This document shows positions 1-8,562 of a stretch of DNA of 64,000 bases, in pieces. Each line of letters starts with the position of its first letter. Position 1 is the stretch's first letter. The stretch comes from Gammaproteobacteria bacterium (lineage in GTDB: Bacteria > Pseudomonadota > Gammaproteobacteria > GRL18): NCBI GenBank assembly GCA_016744995.1, contig JADGDG010000001.1:970011-1034010 (forward strand). Reading direction: 5' to 3'. The notes under the pieces were generated by a model. The model was not told the origin of the DNA and searched no databases. It was given only the letters and a program-made list of their open reading frames with translations. The position numbers were made by a program, and so were the translations under genes.

Positions 1-1
1 A

Positions 2-2449
2 ATAACCAAGCCATTGACTCATAGCGAAATTATGCCGCCATCTGAACGGTGGAATAATTTTGTCTCAGCTTCTTTAATGCTGACTCTGCCTGATGGCAGT
101 GATTGTGGCATTCATGATTCAGGACTGGGAATATTTGATGCCAATAACCCTGCGGCGAGTGCAGCTGGCTGGGGTGCGGGAGGATACCATAGAGGGTATG
201 GGCTTGAATATAAAAGTATCAGCTATCTGTTGCCGTCATTTGGACAGATAGGCCTCGGAGATGGTACCCCTGGAGATCCTCAGAAACAGGTGCAGTCGCT
301 ACTGCATTTCTCTCCAAAATACTCTGAACAAAGTGCCAATGAGAAGCATCCTAATAATGGCCATGCGCATGCAGATAGTTTAATGATGGGACTTTTTGGA
401 AAGGGACGCAATTTGCTTAGCTTTCCTGGTCATCAGCATCAGAGCCATGGCCCTCATAATAAAAACATAGTCTCTATTGGTACAGGTTGGCAAAACCATT
501 GGGTTTCTGATCTTGCTGGTCGACTTGAAGCGTATGCAGGCTTACCTGGACTACAGATAGGCAGAGTGGATTCGTCTCATATCATGCATGGTGGTAGTGC
601 TAAAGGTAACCATGGTACAAATATGAACCGTTATCGCAGAACTTTGTTACAAAACACGGTTGATATCGATAAAAGTTATTTACTTGATATTTTTGAAGTA
701 GATGGAGGTAGTGAGCATAATTATGTCATTCGTGGCTCAGGTGTGCTGGAACAACAATATCCATCTTCCAGCCTTTCCAGAGCAAGTGCTGCTCTTCCAT
801 ACTCCGGAGATAGATGGGATCTGTTTAAAGATACTAAAAAAGCTGAATATGCAGCTAATCAAAGCTTTTGGGTAGATTTCAAGTTTAGTGATAATCAAAA
901 ATTAGGCTCGCGTACTCACTTTCCAGCTCAGGGTGGATCGGGAACTCTTTATACCAGTTTCCTTCAGGATGAGTGGACTACAACTGATTATCATCCACAC
1001 CTCATGCTTTACCGCAATGGTACAGCACCAGTTAAATCAACATTTATAGCTGCACATGAAGTACTTGATGGCAGTGGTAACTCTTTTATATCATCTATTA
1101 CTCAACAGAGTCTTAATGGTGGCAGTGCTGTCGGAGTCGTTGTAACACTAAAAAATGGGCGTGTTGACACCTATCTTATCTCTTTTGATGGTGAACAATC
1201 TATGGAACATAATAGTGTCTATGCCAGTGCAGTGATAGCAGCGAGTTCATCTCTTGGCGGCAAAAGTGATCTCTGGATGGTTGATGGCACATCAATATCA
1301 GACAGTTCCAATACACTCTTGAACTCATTTGTTGCACAATCTGAGGTAGTCAGCCGTATTTACCGTAAAGAAGATGGTGATGCCTACAATGCCTTTGAAA
1401 CACCGATGAACCTTCCTGATGGTTATACACTTTCCGGGCAAACATTATTGCTGGAACACTTTGAAAATAATACGCTTAAATTTACCAATGGACATACCAT
1501 TGAACGGATAGAATCTATTGCTAATGGTTCACGTATTCATTTACGTTACGATCCAGGTGTGTTGGTGAGTGGTAAAGAAAGCAAAGAATTATACTACCCC
1601 TGGCGTACAGCGGAGTCGGTTAAGTTGAGATTTGTTCCTGCTGAGACTACTGTACCTAGAATTACACATATTGAACCGGGTAGAGAGCAGTGGCAACGTA
1701 TGACGGCACGAGTAGGAAGAGCCGTTCAGGCTAATGCACCGATTGCTGTGACAACAGTGCCTGCAAACACACCATTTAACTATATCAAAACTGCTGTTAG
1801 TGGCAATATGTCCAGTGGTAACGCACAATCTTCATTGGCTATTGATGAAGATATGTCTGTTTCTTTCTCTGTTGATAATCCACTAGGCCTTGCTAAGCAA
1901 GTAGAGCTAACGGAGCTTTTCCGTGTTATTACACCTGCCATAGCAGGTGCTCCAGGAACTCAGGGGTTAAATCTGCATAAGTATTCTGGTGGCAACGTCA
2001 ACTTTGATTTAAATAATAATAGATGGGACAGCTCAGGTACACTCAATTATTATGATTTAGGAAGATGGGGCAGTACAACAATAAACGGATTGACTTATAA
2101 GGATGTTCCTGGTGAAGGTTCTGATTCTAATCCAGGTATCATAGGTTACCGTGATCGTGGTGCCTTGATTGATGGTTATATTGATGTACCTAAAACTGGT
2201 CTTTATCGTTTCTATACACGAATGGATGGCCATGCACAGATAAAAATTGATGATAAGACGATTGTTCAGCAAGCTGGAATGCGTCGAGCACCACAGTGGG
2301 TTGGAGAGGTTTATCTTGAAAAAGGATTGCATTCAATTTTTGTACACTATTTTGTAAGTGTTCATTCAGGCTTTTCAGTAATGTGGGATGGACCTGAGAT
2401 ACCTTATAGTGAAATTCCTACAGCAATATTGTATAAAGATATCCAGTAA
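2..2449 (+). CDS. Heparinase II/III-like polysaccharide lyase with C-terminal PA14-like domain (5' end outside window)
   Basis: Probable secreted polysaccharide lyase, partial. The frame is open to the window edge, and the residues before the first possible TTG (position 14) still match the downstream paralogue at 3351-7922, so the true start lies upstream. The core carries the heparinase II/III-type motif NGHAHADSLMMGLFGKGRNL (about nt 356-415), followed by YRRTLLQNT and SYLLDIFEVDGG, typical of the beta-sandwich part of that family. The last ~110 residues (GLYRFYTRMDGHAQIKIDD, then QWVGEVYLEKGLHSIFV) look like a PA14 domain, often carbohydrate-binding. It is close to the second copy over its whole length but uses more GC-rich codons. 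The substrate cannot be told. Family assignment rests on motifs only; lyase activity is inferred. Confidence 0.7.
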   Translation: MTKPLTHSEIMPPSERWNNFVSASLMLTLPDGSDCGIHDSGLGIFDANNPAASAAGWGAGGYHRGYGLEYKSISYLLPSFGQIGLGDGTPGDPQKQVQSLLHFSPKYSEQSANEKHPNNGHAHADSLMMGLFGKGRNLLSFPGHQHQSHGPHNKNIVSIGTGWQNHWVSDLAGRLEAYAGLPGLQIGRVDSSHIMHGGSAKGNHGTNMNRYRRTLLQNTVDIDKSYLLDIFEVDGGSEHNYVIRGSGVLEQQYPSSSLSRASAALPYSGDRWDLFKDTKKAEYAANQSFWVDFKFSDNQKLGSRTHFPAQGGSGTLYTSFLQDEWTTTDYHPHLMLYRNGTAPVKSTFIAAHEVLDGSGNSFISSITQQSLNGGSAVGVVVTLKNGRVDTYLISFDGEQSMEHNSVYASAVIAASSSLGGKSDLWMVDGTSISDSSNTLLNSFVAQSEVVSRIYRKEDGDAYNAFETPMNLPDGYTLSGQTLLLEHFENNTLKFTNGHTIERIESIANGSRIHLRYDPGVLVSGKESKELYYPWRTAESVKLRFVPAETTVPRITHIEPGREQWQRMTARVGRAVQANAPIAVTTVPANTPFNYIKTAVSGNMSSGNAQSSLAIDEDMSVSFSVDNPLGLAKQVELTELFRVITPAIAGAPGTQGLNLHKYSGGNVNFDLNNNRWDSSGTLNYYDLGRWGSTTINGLTYKDVPGEGSDSNPGIIGYRDRGALIDGYIDVPKTGLYRFYTRMDGHAQIKIDDKTIVQQAGMRRAPQWVGEVYLEKGLHSIFVHYFVSVHSGFSVMWDGPEIPYSEIPTAILYKDIQ

Positions 2450-2454
2450 TCAAT

Positions 2455-2501
2455 GCTCCGAGCTTTTGAAATTTTATAAGTTGTTTCAAAGGCTCGGGAG
2501 C
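2455..2501 (+). terminator. Terminator-like hairpin after the first lyase gene
   Basis: An imperfect inverted repeat of about 17 bp per arm (2455-2471 and 2484-2501) with a 12-nt AT loop starts six bases after the stop codon. There is no U-tract behind it, so it may be a weak or Rho-assisted terminator, or an mRNA 3'-end stabiliser. Confidence 0.45.
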
Positions 2502-3350
2502 TAATCTGGGAAAGAATTAATGTTTTTACTTTATCGTTATTGTTCATTGTTTATTGTGCATTGTTATCTGATGTTACATTAATTTTTTAATCAAATTGAC
2601 CAGTAAATTTTAGCGTATTATTGCACTTCTAATGGTTTTTATTGTTCAAAGCAGGGTTAACCCCTGATCCTTCAATAGTATAAGCAGCTTTTTAGTGTTA
2701 ACTCTCTACAATGCTAGAATCTGAATTTATACGCGATTATATAAAATGCCAAGAAAAAAAGCCGTGCTGGTGTTGCCATTAAGATATATATGGCTTTTGA
2801 TAATCACTGTTTTCTGATTTAATTTATCCTACCGAATGGTGAAGTTTATGCCAAAAAATATTTTCTTTATTTAGCAAGACCTAACCCTTTTTCGTTGGCG
2901 GTTTGTCATTCTGCTTCTAGTATTTTTGTTTTAATACATATGGATGCTTGTATTTAAATTTCAATAATGAGGACGTGTTCACGACATTCATTTGTTTTAA
3001 GTTTTACACTTCTTTTAAGAAAGGATAGCTTATTTTTTATATAAACAAACACCCCTGTTCTTCAATAATAAGAGGTGGAGTTGTTTTCTTATATTTATAT
3101 TATATCTGAAATAATGAATGTAAATATTATAAGAAAAATTAAATTGGAATAAAAATTTTGAAAACATTCTGAGTCTACTAAAAAAATAATTTCTTTAAAC
3201 TATAAAAATTAGATCCATTAGCTTTAAAATAACAACTAATATTTATGTTTCCGTAAAGCGGCTGCTTTAAGATTAAACAACCTATTTATGTTAAATGTAA
3301 TTTGTCTTCTAATAAAATTATTTAAAATTTTACCGAGCAAGCAAGGATAA
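2502..3350. other. AT-rich intergenic region, possible decayed mobile element
   Basis: About 850 bp without a supported gene. A short open stretch from ATG 2746 (MPRKK, then RAGVAIKI in a shifted frame) faintly recalls the N-terminus of IS200-type/REP-associated transposases, but it is frameshifted and too short to name. A ~22-bp sequence at 2661-2684 recurs imperfectly at 3052-3072 (CCCCTG...TTCAATA), each copy lying next to a small palindrome. The last 200 bp before 3351 are extremely AT-rich and probably hold the promoter of the next gene; I could not place -35/-10 boxes with confidence. Confidence 0.35.
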
Positions 3351-6300
3351 ATGATGAAAAGCACAATTAAGTATGTGTCAGCAATGACTCTTTCAATGTG
3401 GGCAATGTGGGGGAATGCTTTAGAAATAAAAGGTTCATCTATAACACAAGGTGCTACTCAAATATCAAACAAACCAAATATGGTGTTTATATTTACTGAT
3501 GATATAAAAAGTAGTGTTGTTGTATTAAAGGATTCAAACAATAAAAATATATCTTTAAGAAAATATCAACAAAATAATACAGTAAGTGTAGTTCCAAGAA
3601 AAGGCTTAAAAGATACACAAGATTACACATTATCAATGAATGTAAAAGGTGATAATGATGTATTAACAAAGACATTAAATTTTACTATAGGAAAAGGTGA
3701 TAGAAATTCACCAGTAATTAATTCAAGCTCAAGTGTAAAAATAGATGAGAACCAAAATGAAGTAATGACAATAAGTGCTAGTGATGAGAATAAAATAGTA
3801 TATGCTTTAGTAAATAGTAGAGATGCTCCAAGCTTTAATCTAGAACCAAATAGTGGAAAGTTAAATTTAATAGATAACGCTGATTATGAGAAGAAAAGAA
3901 CCTTTGTTATTAAAGTAAGTGCAACAGATATAAAAGGAAATAGTACTTCTTCCAATATAACGGTAAGAATAATTGATTTAGATGAAGTTGCACCTGTCAT
4001 TAAAAGTCCATCAAGTGTAAGTGTAAATGAGAATCAAACCTCTGTAATGAAAATAATAGCAACCGATAAAAGTGCATTAACATACTCTTTAAGTGGCAGT
4101 GATGCATCAAGCTTTAACTTGGATTCTAATGGAGTACTAAATTTTAAAACTGAACCTGATTTTGAAATAAAAAATTCATACTCAATTACAATAACGGCTA
4201 TAGACGAAGCAAAAAACAGTGCTTCTAAAAACATAGCAATACTTATCAAAGATTTAGATGATACTGCACCTGTATTTACATCACCTTCAAGTGTAAGTGT
4301 CAATGAAAAACAAAAAAATGTAATGAATATTAAGGCAAGCGATCAAAGTCGAGTTAAGTATTCATTAAGTGGAAGTGATGCTTCTAGTTTTAATTTAAAT
4401 GCAGGAAATGGACGATTAAAGTTTAAAACAGCACCGACTTATGCAATAAAGAATTCATACTCAATTATCGTAACAGCAACCGATAGATATAAAAATAGTG
4501 CATCACAAACAATAAATATATTAATCAATAAAACAGGTGAAAAGGAGAATAAAGATACAACAGCACCAGTATTTACATCTTCATCTATTATAAGTGTAGA
4601 TGAAAATCAAGCTTCAGTTCTAACAGTTAAAGCTACAGATGAAAATAAAGTGGCATACTCATTAAGTGGGAGTGATGCTTCTAGTTTTAACTTAAATTCA
4701 ATCAGTGGAGAATTAAGTTTTAAAGTTGAACCAGACTATGAAACAAAATCCTCATATTTTATTATAATTACTGCTAGGGATAGTGAAGCGAATAGTTCTT
4801 CTCAAAATTTAATTGTAAACATTAATGATGTTGAAGAAAAAGAAGAAGAAGAAGAGAACAACCCCCCAATAGCAAATGCAGGAACAGATAAAACTATTGC
4901 AGTAGATGAAACAATTACTATTATAGGTAGTGGAAGTGATACAGATGGAAGTATCAGTAAATATGAATGGAGGAAAGGAAATACTCTTTTAACTAATTCG
5001 GCTTCCTTTGATTATACTCCAGATGTTGTAGGTACAGATATCTTAACATTGACTGTAACAGATAATGATGGAATAACACATACTGATAGTATGAAAGTGA
5101 TTGTAACAAAGGAAATTACTGAAATTTGTACTCCTGATACATCATTAACAGGTGGTTTTTTTACAGATAGTGTAAAAGATACAGCTTCAATAGATGTATT
5201 AGCTAAATATGACGAGTCTGTAACTCCAGATGATACTAAGCCAAGTAAAAATTATACTCAAAAAGAGTATCGTGACTTACTTGGAGAATTAACTCCAATA
5301 CATGGGAATTTACATAATCTTGCTTTTAAGCATTATGTAGTAGATTTTAAAAAGTACAAATGGCCAGAGGCTGCTCACTTGATACTTCGTTATATCCAGG
5401 CAAATGGTAGAAATAGTATTTTCGTAGGCTATGATGGGGTAAGTGGAGAGGGAATGCATTACCATTTTGTTTGGCTTGCAGGACTAGAAGCACTAGTGGC
5501 TGTTCTTGATGGATATAAGGATCCTGATGGCTGGAATCCTCCAGCAGGTGTTAAAAAAATAACTGAAGCTCTTACTCATGATACGATTATGCCACCTTCA
5601 GATAGATGGGATAGTATGATTACAAGCCCTGTGATGTTGACACTTCCAGATGGAACCGATAGTGGTTCTCATGATAGTGCTTTGCTCTATTTTGATCCTA
5701 CGGACCCAACTTTGACTTCTAGTTGGCCTGCAGGTGATTTACATTATGGTTATGGCATAGAAAAAATAGCAAATAGTTACTTGTTGGGTGCTTATGGTCA
5801 GTTAGGGCTAGGTGATGGAAAATTGGATGATCAAAAGCTTCAAGTACAGTCTCTTTTACATTTTTCACCAAGAGACAGATGGAATGGTCATGCCCATAAT
5901 GATACTTTGATGATGGGTTTATTTGGTCAGGGTCGAAATCTCTTGAGTTTCCCTGGACATCAACAACAAACTCAAAATCCTGAAAATAAAAATATGGTCA
6001 TTATAGATAGTACGAAGCAAAACAAATATAAATCAGATTTAGCCGGGCGAGTAGAACTTTTTACACCTCTACCAGGGATACAAATTTCACGAGTTGATGC
6101 TTCTCATATTTCACATAAAAATAGTATTCAAAGATATCGTCGTACATTAATTCAAAATACAATAGATATTGAAAAAGCCTATCTTCTTGATATTTTTGAA
6201 GCAATAGGTGGTGAAACTCATGATTATATGATGCGTGGTTCAGGTGTATTAGAGCAAGGTTTACCAACGACAAATCTTACCACAAAGAATGGCAGTTCTC

Positions 6301-7922
6301 CTATTTTAGATTCAAAAGCTGCCAAATTTAAAAACACAAAAAAGGCTAGCTATGATGTAGCTCAGTCTTTTTGGATAGATTTTAACTTTAAGGACAAACC
6401 AGAATTAGGCACTCGTTCACATTTTCCAGCACAAGGAGAGTCTGGTGAAATTTATCTAAACGGTATGGAAGAACAATGGACATATGCAGTTAATTCTAAT
6501 AGAGATACATCTAAATATTATAAATCATTAGGAAGCTTAATTCCACAATATACGATTCACCGTAGTGGTGCAGCACCTTTAGAATCAACATTTGTAACAG
6601 TCCATGAAGTGTTGGATGGGAGTGGAAACTCTTTTATAAAATCAGTTTCTAAAGAGCCTTTAGATGATAGCTCAATAGCTGTAAAGGTAGAATTAATAAA
6701 TGGGAGAGTGGATACATATCTTGTATCATTTAATGGTAAAAAAAATATGTCTTATGATGAACTAAATGCAGACGCTATCATAGCTGCAAGTTCATCTTTT
6801 AATGGCAAAAGTGACCTGTGGATGGTAGGGGGAAATAGTGTTAACAACCCTTTAAGAATACTTACTTCATTAACAAGTGAAGTAACTGGAACCGTTAGTG
6901 CTGTAAACCGTAAAGAAAATGGTGCTTCATCTAATTCATTTGATACAGACATGATACTACCTCTTGATTATGAATTAGCAAACCAAACAATACTTCTTGA
7001 AAACTTTGTAAATGGGGAACTAATATATACAAATAGCTATACTATAAAAAATATTGAAGAAAAATGCGGCAAAACACGTATTCATCTGAATTTTGATCCA
7101 GGTGTAGAGATTGGTGATGATAAAGTAAGAGAGTTACATCATCCCAGGCGTGAGGCTTCTAATGCAAAATTGAAATTTGTATTTAGTGCTACAACTGTAC
7201 CCTATATTGCAAATGTATCTCCAGGTAAGGATCCAATGCAACGAATTAATCCACAAGTTGCCCATGCCATAGATACTGATGAAAATGTCCAAGTATCGAC
7301 TGTTCCTATTAATGAAACGGTTACATATACACTTGATAGTCAGTATACTCAAACAAGTACAAATGGAGCTATTTACGTAGATAATAGTGAAAATGTAACT
7401 ATGCATGTAAAAAACAGTGATGGTTTTGTAAACTCAAGAGTTATTAATGAGAAATATTATAAACCACAAGATGCAATAAATGCAGATGAAGGAGCTATTG
7501 GATTATTAGCTAAAAAATATAAAGGTGAACTTTATAATTTGGGTAATCTTGATACCTATAAAATTTCTGAGACTACTCAAGTCGTTAAAGGCCTTAGTTT
7601 TACACAAGTTCCATTAACTGGAAATAATGGTGGTACAATTGTAGAAGGATATATAAAAATTCCTACAACAGGGTTATATAGATTTTTTACACGTATGGAT
7701 GTGGGGGTACAATTAAAGATTGATGATAAAGTACTTGTAAAAGACCCAGGAATGAGAAGAGTAGCGCAGTGGGTAGGTGAAATTTATCTAGAGAAAGGTT
7801 TACATAAAATTCATGTAGATAATTACATTAAAGAAGAAGAACATTTTTCAGTTATGTGGGAAGGGCCAGAAATTCCTTATGGTGAAATCCCAGAAAACGT
7901 GCTTTTTCAAGATATAAATTAA
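3351..7922 (+). CDS. Secreted multidomain protein: four cadherin-like repeats, PKD, heparinase II/III-like lyase, PA14-like
   Basis: A 1523-aa exported protein. Residues 1-23 look like a signal peptide ending near GNALE. Four cadherin-like repeats of about 95 aa follow (roughly 120-213, 214-305, 306-404, 405-494), each with a PVF/PVI..VDEN or NEN start and a YSLSGSDASSFNL core. A short Glu-rich linker (about 495-503) leads to a PKD-type domain (NPPIANAGTDKT, 504-590). The rest is a paralogue of the protein at 2-2449: alpha-toroid-like segment with DGVSGEGMHYHF, motif NGHAHNDTLMMG (845-856), RRTLIQNT, and a C-terminal PA14-like domain. Likely a surface-displayed or secreted polysaccharide lyase with adhesive modules. 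An AAGGA stands just before the ATG. The gene is much more A-rich than the genes to its right, suggesting horizontal acquisition. Substrate unknown. Confidence 0.75.
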   Translation: MMKSTIKYVSAMTLSMWAMWGNALEIKGSSITQGATQISNKPNMVFIFTDDIKSSVVVLKDSNNKNISLRKYQQNNTVSVVPRKGLKDTQDYTLSMNVKGDNDVLTKTLNFTIGKGDRNSPVINSSSSVKIDENQNEVMTISASDENKIVYALVNSRDAPSFNLEPNSGKLNLIDNADYEKKRTFVIKVSATDIKGNSTSSNITVRIIDLDEVAPVIKSPSSVSVNENQTSVMKIIATDKSALTYSLSGSDASSFNLDSNGVLNFKTEPDFEIKNSYSITITAIDEAKNSASKNIAILIKDLDDTAPVFTSPSSVSVNEKQKNVMNIKASDQSRVKYSLSGSDASSFNLNAGNGRLKFKTAPTYAIKNSYSIIVTATDRYKNSASQTINILINKTGEKENKDTTAPVFTSSSIISVDENQASVLTVKATDENKVAYSLSGSDASSFNLNSISGELSFKVEPDYETKSSYFIIITARDSEANSSSQNLIVNINDVEEKEEEEENNPPIANAGTDKTIAVDETITIIGSGSDTDGSISKYEWRKGNTLLTNSASFDYTPDVVGTDILTLTVTDNDGITHTDSMKVIVTKEITEICTPDTSLTGGFFTDSVKDTASIDVLAKYDESVTPDDTKPSKNYTQKEYRDLLGELTPIHGNLHNLAFKHYVVDFKKYKWPEAAHLILRYIQANGRNSIFVGYDGVSGEGMHYHFVWLAGLEALVAVLDGYKDPDGWNPPAGVKKITEALTHDTIMPPSDRWDSMITSPVMLTLPDGTDSGSHDSALLYFDPTDPTLTSSWPAGDLHYGYGIEKIANSYLLGAYGQLGLGDGKLDDQKLQVQSLLHFSPRDRWNGHAHNDTLMMGLFGQGRNLLSFPGHQQQTQNPENKNMVIIDSTKQNKYKSDLAGRVELFTPLPGIQISRVDASHISHKNSIQRYRRTLIQNTIDIEKAYLLDIFEAIGGETHDYMMRGSGVLEQGLPTTNLTTKNGSSPILDSKAAKFKNTKKASYDVAQSFWIDFNFKDKPELGTRSHFPAQGESGEIYLNGMEEQWTYAVNSNRDTSKYYKSLGSLIPQYTIHRSGAAPLESTFVTVHEVLDGSGNSFIKSVSKEPLDDSSIAVKVELINGRVDTYLVSFNGKKNMSYDELNADAIIAASSSFNGKSDLWMVGGNSVNNPLRILTSLTSEVTGTVSAVNRKENGASSNSFDTDMILPLDYELANQTILLENFVNGELIYTNSYTIKNIEEKCGKTRIHLNFDPGVEIGDDKVRELHHPRREASNAKLKFVFSATTVPYIANVSPGKDPMQRINPQVAHAIDTDENVQVSTVPINETVTYTLDSQYTQTSTNGAIYVDNSENVTMHVKNSDGFVNSRVINEKYYKPQDAINADEGAIGLLAKKYKGELYNLGNLDTYKISETTQVVKGLSFTQVPLTGNNGGTIVEGYIKIPTTGLYRFFTRMDVGVQLKIDDKVLVKDPGMRRVAQWVGEIYLEKGLHKIHVDNYIKEEEHFSVMWEGPEIPYGEIPENVLFQDIN

Positions 7923-8007
7923 ATTTATTTCTAAAACTAATAATAATATTGAGTGAGTATCTTTCTGTATTATTTGTATTGGAGGAACAAGTAAAGCGTG
8001 AATTTTA

Positions 8008-8091
8008 GTCATAAGCGTGCCACATTGAAAAAGTTGGGCCAGAGTGTACACTCACGGGTCGACTAAAACACAATGTGAGAAAGCTTATGAC
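8008..8091. repeat. Nested inverted repeats between the lyase and TonB-receptor genes
   Basis: GTCATAAGC...CACATTG (8008-8027) is mirrored by CAATGTG...GCTTATGAC (8071-8091). TTTTAGTC at 8003-8010 is mirrored by GACTAAAA at 8061-8068, and a 12-bp perfect palindrome GAGTGTACACTC sits at 8042-8053. The block ends at the start of an IS30-like transposase remnant, so it may be the terminal region of a decayed element. It lacks the conserved ends expected of an integron attC site. Confidence 0.4.
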
Positions 8092-8149
8092 GAATTCCTA
8101 TACCCATCTGATCCAAGAAAAACGATACCAGATTTATATGTATATATAG
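8087..8149 (+). pseudogene. IS30-family transposase remnant (N-terminal ~20 residues)
   Basis: The reading frame from ATG 8087 encodes MTNSYTHLIQEKRYQIYMYI and then a stop. This closely resembles the conserved beginning of IS30-family transposases (SYTHLTxEERYQIYxL). Nothing downstream continues the helix-turn-helix or DDE parts in any frame that I can see, so only a truncated 5' end survives. It marks past insertion-sequence activity beside the lyase genes. The match rests on 20 residues only. Confidence 0.5.
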
Positions 8150-8353
8150 AAATCATTTAATGATTATATTTGAACAGAAAAATAATGATGAGTTAACAAC
8201 ACTCATTAAATAACTAATTAGCAGTGCAAAAGCTTATCTTCCGAGTAAGTATGATGAGTATATTCTTGATGTTTGCTCAGCCTAATGAAAGATGTAAGGT
8301 TTTTTATGAATAATGTATCTCCTCTTCCTGTTCTACGGTTCCCACAATAAATT

Positions 8354-8401
8354 AATCCAATCCAATCCAATCCAATCCAATCCAATCCAATCCAATCCAA
8401 T
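8354..8401. repeat. (AATCC)n tandem repeat, nine perfect copies
   Basis: Nine uninterrupted copies of the pentamer AATCC (8354-8398) plus a partial AAT. The tract ends about 100 bp upstream of a possible -10 element and 160 bp upstream of the TonB-receptor start. Perfect short repeats of this kind change copy number by slipped-strand mispairing; here a change could alter promoter or upstream-site spacing. Confidence 0.95.
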
Positions 8402-8501
8402 TTATGTGATACCACATACTTACTAAGGTATTTAACGTAAAACAAAATAAGCATTTTATTTAATCTTAATATTATCAACTAGTTATACCTGGCATATGTC
8501 T

Positions 8502-8510
8502 TGCTATATA
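8502..8510 (+). promoter_or_regulatory. Possible extended -10 promoter for the TonB-receptor operon
   Basis: TGCTATATA at 8502-8510 fits an extended -10 (TGn plus a TATAAT-like box) 52 bp before the ATG at 8563. No good -35 box lies 16-18 bp upstream (TTATAC is the only candidate). No clear Fur box was seen. Confidence 0.3.
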
Positions 8511-8562
8511 AGGCGTTTGTGCCTCTTTTTGGCAATCTATAAAAGATATTAAGTGAGTAATT

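Noticed and set aside
8003..8091. Integron attC site
   Set aside because: The arms do not carry the conserved GTTRRRY/RYYYAAC ends, no integrase is nearby, and an IS30-like start follows.
8354..8401. CRISPR-like array
   Set aside because: Units are 5 bp with no spacers; it is a simple tandem repeat.
8218..8478. Leftward 86-aa frame with LDWIG repeats
   Set aside because: The repeats are only the translation of the (AATCC)n tract; there is no family resemblance and no ribosome site.
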